Source: an archaeon (GTDB taxonomy: Archaea > Iainarchaeota > Iainarchaeia > Iainarchaeales > CSSED10-239). Taken from it: DNA of 64,000 nucleotides. Shown one piece after another: positions 1 to 7,321 of this stretch. Location of the stretch: NCBI GenBank assembly GCA_023230325.1, contig JALNXN010000001.1, forward strand, positions 108,000-171,999. Reading direction: 5' to 3'. The position numbers were made by a program, and so were the translations under genes. The notes below the pieces were generated by a model that worked only from the letters and a program-made list of their open reading frames with translations, was not told the DNA's origin and ran no database searches. Position 1 is the first letter of the stretch. Each line of letters opens with the position of its first letter.

Positions 1-234
1 TTACATTATGCAGGATATTCTGCTAAGGAATTGTTTGATCTTGGAGTTGGGATTAGGATGCTTAAAGTAATAAATTATGCTGCAAAAGAACTAAAGTCAA
101 TTGGGTTTTCTGCAGATGATCTTAGAAAGGTTGGGTATTTGTTGCCTGAGTTGAAGCAAGCTGGGTATTCTTATAAAGAATTACAGAATGCTGGGTTTTC
201 TTTGGAGAAAATCAAGTCACTTCCAAACAATTGA
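1..234 (+). CDS. C-terminal end of a decapeptide-repeat protein (partial)
   Basis: The reading frame is open to the left window edge, so only the last 77 codons are visible and the gene starts outside. The protein consists of ten-residue repeats of the form x-x-K-E-L-K-x-A-G-[YF] (for example SADDLRKVGY, then LLPELKQAGY, then SYKELQNAGF), ending in SLEKIKSLPNN and a TGA stop. Repeats like this form amphipathic helical solenoids in many unrelated proteins, usually as interaction surfaces. No catalytic motif or membrane segment is visible in this part, so the function cannot be named. Confidence 0.75.
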   Translation, partial: LHYAGYSAKELFDLGVGIRMLKVINYAAKELKSIGFSADDLRKVGYLLPELKQAGYSYKELQNAGFSLEKIKSLPNN

Positions 235-484
235 AGTTTGAGAGTTTGGGTATTTGGGTGTAGATAAATAGTATTTTTTAAAAAATATCATTTTATTTAT
301 TTTTTTAAAAATATTTTTGAAAACTCTTTTAAAGATTTTAAATAATTTTTAAAAACTCTAAATTTCTTTTTTAAAATAGTGTATTAAAAAAAATAATTTA
401 TGTTTTTAAAAAAACACCTCTTTTTTAAACATTTCTTATTTAAATTATATTAAAAGTAAAACAAAATATGTGGGTGGAATTTAC

Positions 485-1603
485 ATGAATTCAAAAAATA
501 AAAAAACATCAAAAAATCAGTATGTTAAAAATACAGAATCAAAATCTTCTATTAAAAATAATATGATTAAAAGTAACTTATTTGTGTGGAAGACTGTTTC
601 AGTTGTGTTATTTGTTGCATTTGTTTTATTCTTAGTTTTGTTTTTAACAAAACCATCAGTTAACAATTCAAATGTTAATAATGCTTTGAATCAGAATAAT
701 GTTTCACCAGCAGACATGCAAAATGTTGCAAATGAAACTGTTGTCTTTTTAAAAGAGAATTTTCCTGTTAGTGATTTAACATTAAGTGAAGTATCTAATG
801 AAAAGGAACTTTATAAGATGGTAATAAGTGTAGAAGGTCAAGAAATGGAACTTTACACTTCTAAGGATGGGGAGTTGATTTTTATACCTGGAGGAGCACC
901 AATTAACAAATCAGAATTTGTGGCTCAAAAACAGAATCTTGAAAAAACTCAAACAAATAATGAAGTTAAAAAAACTCCTGAAATTGTAAAATCAAACAAA
1001 CCAGTGGTAGAATTGTTTGTAATGTCTCATTGTCCATATGGTACTCAAGTTGAGAAAGGAATTTTGCCAGTTGTTGAGCTATTAGATGATAAAATTGATT
1101 TCCAATTGAAGTTTGTAAATTATGCTATGCATGGTGATACTGAAGTGTATGAACAATTATTGCAAACTTGTATTATGCAAGAAGACCCTGATAAGTTTAA
1201 TGAGTATTTAGGTTGCTTTTTGGAAGCTGGAGATACTGATGATTGTTTAGAACGAACAAACATCTCTAGAGAAAGTTTAGAAGCATGTATTACTGCAACT
1301 GATGAAGAATACAATATTACAGAAATGTATGATGATAAGGCTACATGGGTAAGTGGTAGATTTCCTAAATTTTTAATACATGATGAAGATAATAAAAAAT
1401 ATGGAGTTCAAGGTTCTCCAACATTAGTAATCAACGGTACAACCGTATCTTCAGGTAGAGACCCTCAAAGTCTTTTAGATACAATTTGTTCATCATTTAC
1501 TGATAAGCCTGTAGAATGTGAAGAACAATTAAGTTCTGTTAGTCCTTCCCCTGGTTTTGGTTATGGGAATTCAGGTTCTAACACAGATGCACAATGTAAT
1601 TAA
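485..1603 (+). CDS. membrane-anchored DsbA/GILT-like thioredoxin-fold protein
   Basis: The N-terminus is basic, followed by one membrane helix (about residues 36-57), a linker with a small domain, and a thioredoxin-fold domain from about residue 175. That domain opens with VVELFVMSHCPYGTQ, where the redox site is Cys-Pro-Tyr-Gly, with only the first cysteine of the usual CxxC. It continues with a Cys-containing helical insert (LQTC, GCFL, DDCLE, EACI) and a cis-proline loop (GSPTLVINGT). The extra cysteines may supply the resolving thiol. Such proteins act outside the membrane in thiol-disulfide exchange of secreted proteins. The ATG at 485 is chosen over the in-frame GTG at 470 because GGTGGA at 473-478 fits a ribosome binding site. 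A second DsbA-like protein lies at 54725. Confidence 0.8.
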   Translation: MNSKNKKTSKNQYVKNTESKSSIKNNMIKSNLFVWKTVSVVLFVAFVLFLVLFLTKPSVNNSNVNNALNQNNVSPADMQNVANETVVFLKENFPVSDLTLSEVSNEKELYKMVISVEGQEMELYTSKDGELIFIPGGAPINKSEFVAQKQNLEKTQTNNEVKKTPEIVKSNKPVVELFVMSHCPYGTQVEKGILPVVELLDDKIDFQLKFVNYAMHGDTEVYEQLLQTCIMQEDPDKFNEYLGCFLEAGDTDDCLERTNISRESLEACITATDEEYNITEMYDDKATWVSGRFPKFLIHDEDNKKYGVQGSPTLVINGTTVSSGRDPQSLLDTICSSFTDKPVECEEQLSSVSPSPGFGYGNSGSNTDAQCN

Positions 1604-1652
1604 ATTTTTTATTTAATTACTTCTTTTTTTCTTTTTTAATTTATCTTTTTTT
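1604..1652 (+). terminator. poly-T terminator after the DsbA-like gene
   Basis: Directly after the TAA stop the + strand carries four separate T-runs of six to eight residues within 50 bases. Archaeal RNA polymerase ends transcription on such T-rich tracts without needing a hairpin. The next gene starts 120 bases further on. Confidence 0.5.
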
Positions 1653-1773
1653 AAAGTAATTTAAAAATACACTATCAAACTAATTATAAGTAGTATTTAT
1701 AAATTAATTTGACTTATATATATCTTAATAATTGCAAATTTGAATAATTAAAAATAAATAATAGTGAATAGAA

Positions 1774-2394
1774 GTGATTAAGACCACAATAATTTTAAGT
1801 ATTTTACAAGTGATTATACTTTTTATCTTACCAATTTATTTAGTGTACAAAAAAATAATACCTTTCAAATATAGGTTACATACAATTTTTGGAATAGCAA
1901 TTCTTGCAACTGTAATTGTTCTATTAGAAGGTTGGTCTCTTGCTGATCTTGGTTTTATCTTAGAAGGTTTTGGATCACATGTAATTCCATATCTTGCTTT
2001 TACGGTATTAGTTTCTCTTGCAATTGTTTATTTATCTGAAGATGTTTTAAAAAGAAATCATTATATTAATTATTGGTCAACTAGAAAAATGCATATCTTA
2101 ATTATAATCCCATTATGTTTTGTGCAAGAACTTTTGTTTAGAGGGTTTCTAATTCCAAAATTAGAAGTCTTTATTTCATCTTTTTTCTTTGTTGCTTTAG
2201 CTAATGCTATTCTTTTTATGTTAATGCATACAATTTATAGTGTGAAATTTATTGATTTGTTATTTATTTTTATAGAAGGCTTTTTACTTGCAATGATTTA
2301 TATTTTTTATCCAAATCTATTATTAATAACACTTGCCCATTCTGTGCATAACTATATTGCTGTGTTTTATAAATATTTTGTAGCTGAAAAATAA
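1774..2394 (+). CDS. CPBP-family intramembrane metalloprotease
   Basis: A 206-residue protein with about seven predicted membrane helices. The family's three motifs are visible in order: a variant of EExxxR (QELLFRGFL, first Glu replaced by Gln) near residue 118, FxxxH (FMLMHTIY) near residue 150, and HxxxN/H (LAHSVHN) near residue 190. CPBP (CAAX protease and bacteriocin-processing) proteins are glutamate/histidine membrane proteases; in prokaryotes they often process or give immunity to peptides. The start is a GTG at 1774, with no strong ribosome binding site, and no upstream ATG in frame. The Glu-to-Gln change in the first motif leaves activity uncertain. Confidence 0.75.
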   Translation: MIKTTIILSILQVIILFILPIYLVYKKIIPFKYRLHTIFGIAILATVIVLLEGWSLADLGFILEGFGSHVIPYLAFTVLVSLAIVYLSEDVLKRNHYINYWSTRKMHILIIIPLCFVQELLFRGFLIPKLEVFISSFFFVALANAILFMLMHTIYSVKFIDLLFIFIEGFLLAMIYIFYPNLLLITLAHSVHNYIAVFYKYFVAEK

Positions 2395-2479
2395 ATTATA
2401 TTGCTCTAAGATTTATTTAAATTTATAAAGACAATTTCTTTTGTATTTCTAAAAAAAGATATCTTTTTAAACATGTCTA

Positions 2480-2501
2480 CACTTGTATATTTATACAAGT
2501 G
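2480..2501. promoter_or_regulatory. perfect palindrome, probable ArsR operator
   Basis: CACTTGTATA and TATACAAGTG form a perfect 10-base inverted repeat around a 2-base TT centre. It ends five bases before the GTG start of the ArsR-family gene. ArsR/SmtB regulators are homodimers that bind imperfect inverted repeats of about this size at their own promoter, so autoregulation is the likely role. A TATA-like ATTTATAAA lies about 60 bases upstream at 2421-2429. Confidence 0.6.
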
Positions 2502-2506
2502 GGATT

Positions 2507-2782
2507 GTGGAAGATTTATATAAAATATTTAAGGCTTTAGGCGAAAAGACAAGATATAGAATTATACTTGAACTTTTAGACACTAAGAATAATATTTGTT
2601 GCACAGATTTATCTACAAAATTACAAAAAGACCTTTCAACAATTTCTAGACAATTAAATATTTTAGAAGAATCAAATTTAATAGTTGTTACTAAGATTAA
2701 TAAAACAAAGTGTATTAAATTAAGAAATCAAAAATTAATTAAAGAACTATTAAAAAGTGCTAAGAATATTATTAAGCACTAA
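2507..2782 (+). CDS. ArsR-family winged-helix regulator
   Basis: A 91-residue single-domain regulator: KALGEKTRYRIILELL (helix 1-2), then NICCTDLSTKL in the place of the ArsR metal box (ELCVCDL), then the recognition helix DLSTISRQLNIL and a short wing. The two adjacent cysteines sit where arsenite or cadmium sensors bind their ligand, so a metal, metalloid or thiol-redox signal is plausible. I chose the GTG at 2507 because an upstream TTG start at 2483 would place the palindromic operator inside the coding region. The glutaredoxin gene follows 82 bases downstream in the same direction and may share control. Confidence 0.8.
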   Translation: MEDLYKIFKALGEKTRYRIILELLDTKNNICCTDLSTKLQKDLSTISRQLNILEESNLIVVTKINKTKCIKLRNQKLIKELLKSAKNIIKH

Positions 2783-2864
2783 ATTAGATTAAAGCTTGAT
2801 AAGAAAAATAAAAAAATAATTACAAAAATAATTAAAAAAATAGAAAAAATTGAGGTGATTAAAA

Positions 2865-3098
2865 ATGAATAAAATAATTGTTTATTCTACAAAGACATGC
2901 CCTTATTGTGTTATAGCAAAAGAATATCTAAAATCTAAAAATGTAAATTTTGAGGATGTTGATGTTTCCTTTGATATGCAGAGAGGTCTTGAGATGGTTA
3001 GAAAATCAGGGCAACAAGGAGTTCCTGTTTTAGATATTAATGGAAAAATAATAGTTGGTTTTAACAAACAGGCAATCGATTCCGCACTTTTGCATTAA
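2865..3098 (+). CDS. glutaredoxin-like (NrdH/GrxC type) protein
   Basis: A 77-residue glutaredoxin fold with the active site TCPYC near residue 12 and the cis-proline loop QQGVPVLDINGK near residue 50, ending with the usual GFN-x(n) helix. It reduces disulfides in the cytoplasm, with electrons from thioredoxin reductase or glutathione; which one cannot be told. An upstream GAGGTG at 2851-2856 fits the ribosome binding site. Its position behind a Cys-containing ArsR regulator suggests redox or metal-stress control. Confidence 0.85.
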   Translation: MNKIIVYSTKTCPYCVIAKEYLKSKNVNFEDVDVSFDMQRGLEMVRKSGQQGVPVLDINGKIIVGFNKQAIDSALLH

Positions 3099-3150
3099 AA
3101 TTAAATTTACGTGAAACTAAAATTTGGGAATTAATTAAACTTTGCAAATT

Positions 3151-3200
3151 ATATTATAAGAAATTTGACTATAAAAATAATTTTATAGTCCTTATAATAT
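3151..3200. terminator. long hairpin between convergent genes
   Basis: ATATTATAAG (3151-3160) pairs with CTTATAATAT (3191-3200), and GACTATAAAA (3167-3176) pairs with TTTTATAGTC (3181-3190). The result is 20 perfect base pairs with a one-sided 6-base AAATTT bulge and a 4-base ATAA loop. It sits exactly between the stop of the glutaredoxin gene and the stop of the SPOUT gene, so it could terminate both transcripts. It could also be a structured 3' end that protects mRNA. Confidence 0.6.
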
Positions 3201-4205
3201 TTATTTGTTTGCAAAGATATAACCTAAAGCAAAAGTAGCTGCTTGAGTTGCTCTTAATGGCTCTGAAGAACTAGTTTCTATTTTTATAATTTTAGAACAT
3301 TTATCCATTGTTTTTTTAAGTAAGCCTCTTTTTTCATTTCCAAAGATTAATAATTTTGGTTTACCCATACTTGTTTGCATTATTTCTTGGACACTCACTT
3401 TACCCCACATACTAAAACCCAAGAAAGTATAATCATTTTCAATTTCCTCAAAAGCCTTTATGACTTTTATATTTCCTTTATTAAATGAGTTTGTTTCTAA
3501 AAATTTTCTAATAGTTTCTTCACATTCATTATCTTTGTTTGTGATGATAAAGACTTTCATCTTAAAGGTTTTAGACAATCTTACAAAATCAGAAATCTCT
3601 CCTAGAGTATAAGGAGATTCAATTGCAAGGTCAGGAAAATCTTTTAGATTATTTTTATTTAGAATATTAGAAGTATCTTTTAATTTTGGATTTCTATTTA
3701 AATTGTTTTTATTTTGTGCAGATTGTGTAGGGTGTGCAGATCTTTCTTTAGCTTTACTATTATTCCTATTTTCTAAAATATTTGATAAATTTATATATTC
3801 TCCAATTCTAACAACTGGGTTGTCACTTTCCATTCTTGCTTCTAAGTATATAATTTTTCCATTATCTTCAAATTTTTTTTTCTTCAAATATCTATCAACA
3901 ATTGCTTTAGCGTGGAATGGAACTCCAGCATTAATTTTTGCTTTAATTTCTTTAATCTTATACTTATCTAATCTATCCACAGTATCAGCAATTGTCTTAG
4001 GAGAAAATGTTTCTTTAAGTTCAATTGTGCTTGCTACATATGGTTTGTTAGGTGGAAGTCTATCAAGAATAAATCTTCTATATGACCAAGAGTCATTTGA
4101 AGTCTTAATACCTTTGTCTTTAAGTTCCTTAAAAATTTCCTTTTTTTCCCTGTAAGAAACAAATCTTGCTAGGTTAATCAAATATTGTGTCATCTTTTGT
4201 TTCAT
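3201..4205 (-). CDS. SpoU/TrmH-like (SPOUT) RNA methyltransferase with novel N-terminus
   Basis: The C-terminal 140 residues resemble the trefoil-knot SPOUT fold: KMKVFIITNK, then LLIFGNEKRGL (motif 2, cofactor-binding knot) and IETSSSEPLRATQAATFALGYIF (motif 3 position). Family members 2'-O-methylate ribose in tRNA or rRNA using S-adenosylmethionine. The N-terminal 150 residues, rich in Lys and Glu, are not a domain I recognise; a polar low-complexity linker joins the halves. The start overlaps the end of the DHH gene by four bases, so the two are translated as a coupled pair. The target RNA cannot be inferred. Confidence 0.7.
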   Translation of the reverse strand: MKQKMTQYLINLARFVSYREKKEIFKELKDKGIKTSNDSWSYRRFILDRLPPNKPYVASTIELKETFSPKTIADTVDRLDKYKIKEIKAKINAGVPFHAKAIVDRYLKKKKFEDNGKIIYLEARMESDNPVVRIGEYINLSNILENRNNSKAKERSAHPTQSAQNKNNLNRNPKLKDTSNILNKNNLKDFPDLAIESPYTLGEISDFVRLSKTFKMKVFIITNKDNECEETIRKFLETNSFNKGNIKVIKAFEEIENDYTFLGFSMWGKVSVQEIMQTSMGKPKLLIFGNEKRGLLKKTMDKCSKIIKIETSSSEPLRATQAATFALGYIFANK

Positions 4206-5197
4206 CTCTTTTCTTTATATTTTTTAATTTTTATTTTTTTAATATCATCTATAATAAAAGCAGAAGCTTTTGGATGTCCTCCGCCTCCATACTTTTTAGA
4301 AATTAAAGACAGATCTGCTTTTGACTCTTTTGTTGCCCTTAAGCTAACCTTAATCCACCCAAATTCATAAATTTTATGCCAAACAATAAATATCTCTATA
4401 TCTTTAAATTCTTCTAATTCTTTAAGATATTCAAGAATTAATCCTGATTCAAAATAAGTATTAATAATGTATGCAGGATAGCCTTCAAATTCAACTTTTT
4501 TTCCAATCTTTCTAATAGTGTTTACATAATTTTTTTGATGTTGAATAATTATTTTTCCTCTATTTATTATTTTCTTTTTTTTATTTTCAAATTTGTTAAA
4601 ATCAATTAGATTAAACACATATGAAATTGTTTCCTTTGTAAACTTCCCATTTAGGTTAACAAGTCCTGCAATAAATTCCTTAGAATTTAATTTATCCCAT
4701 TTCCAAAGATCCATGTCTTCTATATATTCTACAAATTCAGGAGCTCCTTTTTTAAAGAACTTCCAAACAAGTACACAAGCAGCATGGTTACTTTTTCTCA
4801 GACCTTTAATTTTAATATTTCTTTTAGATAATAATCTATCTAAATCTTCATCAGCTCTTTTATGATGATCAATCCATATTATATTATCTTTAAATAAAGT
4901 CTTTAATTTCAATAGTATATCAATTGGAAAACTAAAGTCTAAGATTACAAGTTGACAGTAATCATCTAAATTAATGCTATTGTCTCTAAATGTTTTAAAG
5001 ACATCTTCATTATAATTAATGTCTAAAAAAGTTGCAACGGAATATATATTTTCTAAGTTTTTAGGCAACTTTTTTTTTTCTAAAAGATTCCAAGCAAAAC
5101 TTACTGCAGAGGTTATTCCATCAGCATCTCTGTGAGCAACAATCAAAGCCTTTTTTGATTTTAATTTATGAGTATCTTTGCTTTTCAAAAAAATCAT
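4202..5197 (-). CDS. DHH/DHHA1-family phosphoesterase
   Basis: All DHH superfamily motifs are present: HRDADG (motif I, near residue 22), VILDFSFP (motif II), IDHHK (motif III, near residue 110), an NHAA motif, and GGGGHPKASAF in the DHHA1 domain near residue 312. The metal-dependent enzymes hydrolyse phosphodiesters, as in NrnA-type oligoribonucleases, RecJ-like exonucleases or cyclic dinucleotide phosphodiesterases. At 331 residues it matches the compact NrnA-like group rather than full RecJ. It lies between a zinc-ribbon microprotein and a SPOUT methyltransferase in an operon started by lysS, suggesting RNA work. Confidence 0.85.
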   Translation of the reverse strand: MIFLKSKDTHKLKSKKALIVAHRDADGITSAVSFAWNLLEKKKLPKNLENIYSVATFLDINYNEDVFKTFRDNSINLDDYCQLVILDFSFPIDILLKLKTLFKDNIIWIDHHKRADEDLDRLLSKRNIKIKGLRKSNHAACVLVWKFFKKGAPEFVEYIEDMDLWKWDKLNSKEFIAGLVNLNGKFTKETISYVFNLIDFNKFENKKKKIINRGKIIIQHQKNYVNTIRKIGKKVEFEGYPAYIINTYFESGLILEYLKELEEFKDIEIFIVWHKIYEFGWIKVSLRATKESKADLSLISKKYGGGGHPKASAFIIDDIKKIKIKKYKEKR

Positions 5198-5324
5198 AAT
5201 CCTTTTGTTTTTCTTTATCTTCCTTTTTTGAAACTAACTTTCTTTTAATTTTTGCTTCACAACTTCTACAATAGATTCTTGTAGAATCTATAATTCTTTT
5301 ACATTCTATACATCTATGCACCAT
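5166..5324 (-). CDS. 52-residue zinc-ribbon microprotein
   Basis: A short frame with two CxxC pairs (HRCIECKR and IYCRSCEAK, 10 residues between the pairs) followed by a Lys/Glu-rich tail. Four cysteines at this spacing form a zinc ribbon or treble clef. It starts three bases after the lysS stop and runs 32 bases into the DHH gene in another frame, so it belongs to the operon. The spacing and the conserved-looking metal site argue for a real protein. Function unknown; RNA or protein binding is possible. Confidence 0.6.
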   Translation of the reverse strand: MVHRCIECKRIIDSTRIYCRSCEAKIKRKLVSKKEDKEKQKDYDFFEKQRYS

Positions 5325-5327
5325 ATC

Positions 5328-6827
5328 TTACTCACTTACTTTATCTTTTTCTTCTCTTAAAAGAGGGAACAATATTACATCTCTAATATTTTGAGAGTTT
5401 GTTAAAAGTATTACTAGCCTATCAATACCCATACCAATACCGTATGCTGGAGGCATACCATATTTTAAGGCATCAATAAAGTCACTATCAATTGGATGAT
5501 TTTCACCTTTTGATTTACCTTGGTCTTTTTGCTCAACCATTAATTGTTCTTGTAATATTGGATCATTTAACTCACTATAAATATTTGCAAGTTCCATGCC
5601 ATTAACATAAGGCTCATCTCTCTCTATTAGCTCTTTATCATCCCTGTGTAGCTTACATAGAGGGGTGGTCTCTTTTGGATGGTCAATTATGTGAACTGGT
5701 CCTCCTCCTCCGCCTCCTCCACTCAACTTACTTTCACAAAAATGCTCAAACAACTCTGCAATTGCAAGGCCTCTTTTATATTCTTCTAAATTAATTCTAT
5801 TCTTTTCTAACAACTCTTGTAATTGTGCATCATCAAGAGTATCAACATCAATGTTTGCAATCTCTTTTAGAGCATCTTTCATTTTTAATTTTTTCCAAGG
5901 TCTTTTAAAATCAAATGTTTTGTTTTCAAATTCAATTTTTGTAGTATTAAATAATCTTAAAGTAATTGTTTCAATAATCTCCTCAATTAAATCCATTGCA
6001 TAATTATAATCTTTATAAGCTTCATAAACCTCTAACATTGTAAACTCAGGGTTATGAGATTTATCAATTCCCTCATTTCTAAAATTCTTACAAATTGTGT
6101 ATACCTTTTCAAAGCCTCCAACAAGTAATCTTTTCAAATAAAGTTCAGGAGAAATTGATAAATAAAGTTGTCTTTTCCAAACAAAACTCTCTGTAACAAA
6201 AGGTCTTGCGTTTGCTCCACCATAAAGAGGTTGAAGTAATGGAGTTTCAACTTCAATAAAGCCTTTCTTATCTAAGACCTCTCTAATTATTGAAATTATT
6301 TTTGCTCTAACAATAAAGGTGTCTCTTGATTCTTTATTAACCATTAGGTCTAGATGCCTTTTTCTATACTTAATTTCAGGATCTTGCAAGCCATGCCATT
6401 TGTCAGGTAATGGTAAAAATGATTTTGAAAGAAAAGTAATTTCTTGAACATCAATTGAGACTTCTCCTCTCTTTGTTTTAAATATTTTGCCTGTAACTCC
6501 AACAATGTCCCCAACATCTAGTTTATTAATTAATTCTAATTGTTCTTTAGAAATTTCTGACTCCTTTGCAACCAATTGGATCTTTCCTGTCATGTCATGT
6601 AAATCTAAAAATATAATTTTTTTTAAGTTTCTAATTAATAAAAGTCTTCCAGAGATGCTTGCTGTTTCTGAAGAATAAGTATCTTTTTCTAGGTTACTAT
6701 GTTTGTCAATAATGTCTTTAGAATTATGAGTCTTGTTAAAGGTATAAGGATATGGATTAATATTATTTTCTTTTAAATAATTAAAATTATTAAGTCTACT
6801 TTGTTCTTGTTCTTCTATTCTGCCCAT
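5328..6827 (-). CDS. lysS: lysyl-tRNA synthetase, class II
   Basis: A 499-residue enzyme charging tRNA(Lys). The N-terminal OB-fold anticodon-binding domain covers about residues 50-145. The class II catalytic core follows: motif 1 GFIEVETPLLQP near residue 195, motif 2 FRNEGIDKSHNPEFTMLEVY near residue 255, motif 3 GIGMGIDRLVILLT near residue 475. The usual CKLHRDD and NGMELANIYSELNDP signatures are present. Unusual is a run of seven glycines (residues 370-376), discussed under findings. It heads an operon with the zinc-ribbon, DHH and SPOUT genes. Many archaea use a class I enzyme instead, so this is a bacterial-type choice. Confidence 0.95.
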   Translation of the reverse strand: MGRIEEQEQSRLNNFNYLKENNINPYPYTFNKTHNSKDIIDKHSNLEKDTYSSETASISGRLLLIRNLKKIIFLDLHDMTGKIQLVAKESEISKEQLELINKLDVGDIVGVTGKIFKTKRGEVSIDVQEITFLSKSFLPLPDKWHGLQDPEIKYRKRHLDLMVNKESRDTFIVRAKIISIIREVLDKKGFIEVETPLLQPLYGGANARPFVTESFVWKRQLYLSISPELYLKRLLVGGFEKVYTICKNFRNEGIDKSHNPEFTMLEVYEAYKDYNYAMDLIEEIIETITLRLFNTTKIEFENKTFDFKRPWKKLKMKDALKEIANIDVDTLDDAQLQELLEKNRINLEEYKRGLAIAELFEHFCESKLSGGGGGGGPVHIIDHPKETTPLCKLHRDDKELIERDEPYVNGMELANIYSELNDPILQEQLMVEQKDQGKSKGENHPIDSDFIDALKYGMPPAYGIGMGIDRLVILLTNSQNIRDVILFPLLREEKDKVSE

Positions 6828-7042
6828 TGTTAATTCCTCAAATTGTTTTTATTTATATATAATATATGTGTATAAATTCTTTTAAACCTATATATTCTTA
6901 GATAATTATAAAATTAATAAAAACACATAGAAACAATTAGTAAAAACACATAGAAACAATCTGTTACTTTTATTAACCTTATGATTTACTATATTAGTAG
7001 ATGTGATTTTAAGAAATTAAAGCATCATAAATGTGATTGAGT

Positions 7043-7288
7043 ATGGGACCTTTAAAAAGAAAAGTATTTTGTTTTAAACCAAAAACACCATCTGTAAAAA
7101 AACCCACAGTAAAAAAATCAAAAACAAATTTAGATACTTCAAAAACAAATGCTGAAAAATTAAAAAAAGAAATTGAAATTAGAAGACAAAAAATTGAGAC
7201 TAGAAGAAAAGAAATTGAAAAAAAAAAAGAGAAACCTAAAAAACCTCTAGACTTAAAAAAAATAGATTTTTTTACAAGAATTGAGTAA
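7043..7288 (+). CDS. small Lys/Glu-rich coiled-coil protein
   Basis: An 81-residue protein, GPLKRKVFCFKPKT at the N-terminus, then Lys/Thr-rich linker and a strongly charged helix with EIEIRRQKIETRRKEIEKKK heptad-like repeats. It has no membrane segment. The ATG at 7043 is preferred to the TTG at 7037. It lies divergent from lysS and convergent with the giant surface protein gene. Biased composition makes similarity searching unreliable; it may be a nucleic-acid-binding protein, but nothing proves it. Confidence 0.5.
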   Translation: MGPLKRKVFCFKPKTPSVKKPTVKKSKTNLDTSKTNAEKLKKEIEIRRQKIETRRKEIEKKKEKPKKPLDLKKIDFFTRIE

Positions 7289-7321
7289 AAATCTAAATTT
7301 TCTAATATTTTTCTTTTTCTA

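Noticed and set aside
2483..2506. TTG start giving a longer ArsR protein
   Set aside because: It would place the perfect palindrome inside the coding region; the GTG at 2507 leaves the operator free and fits the family length.
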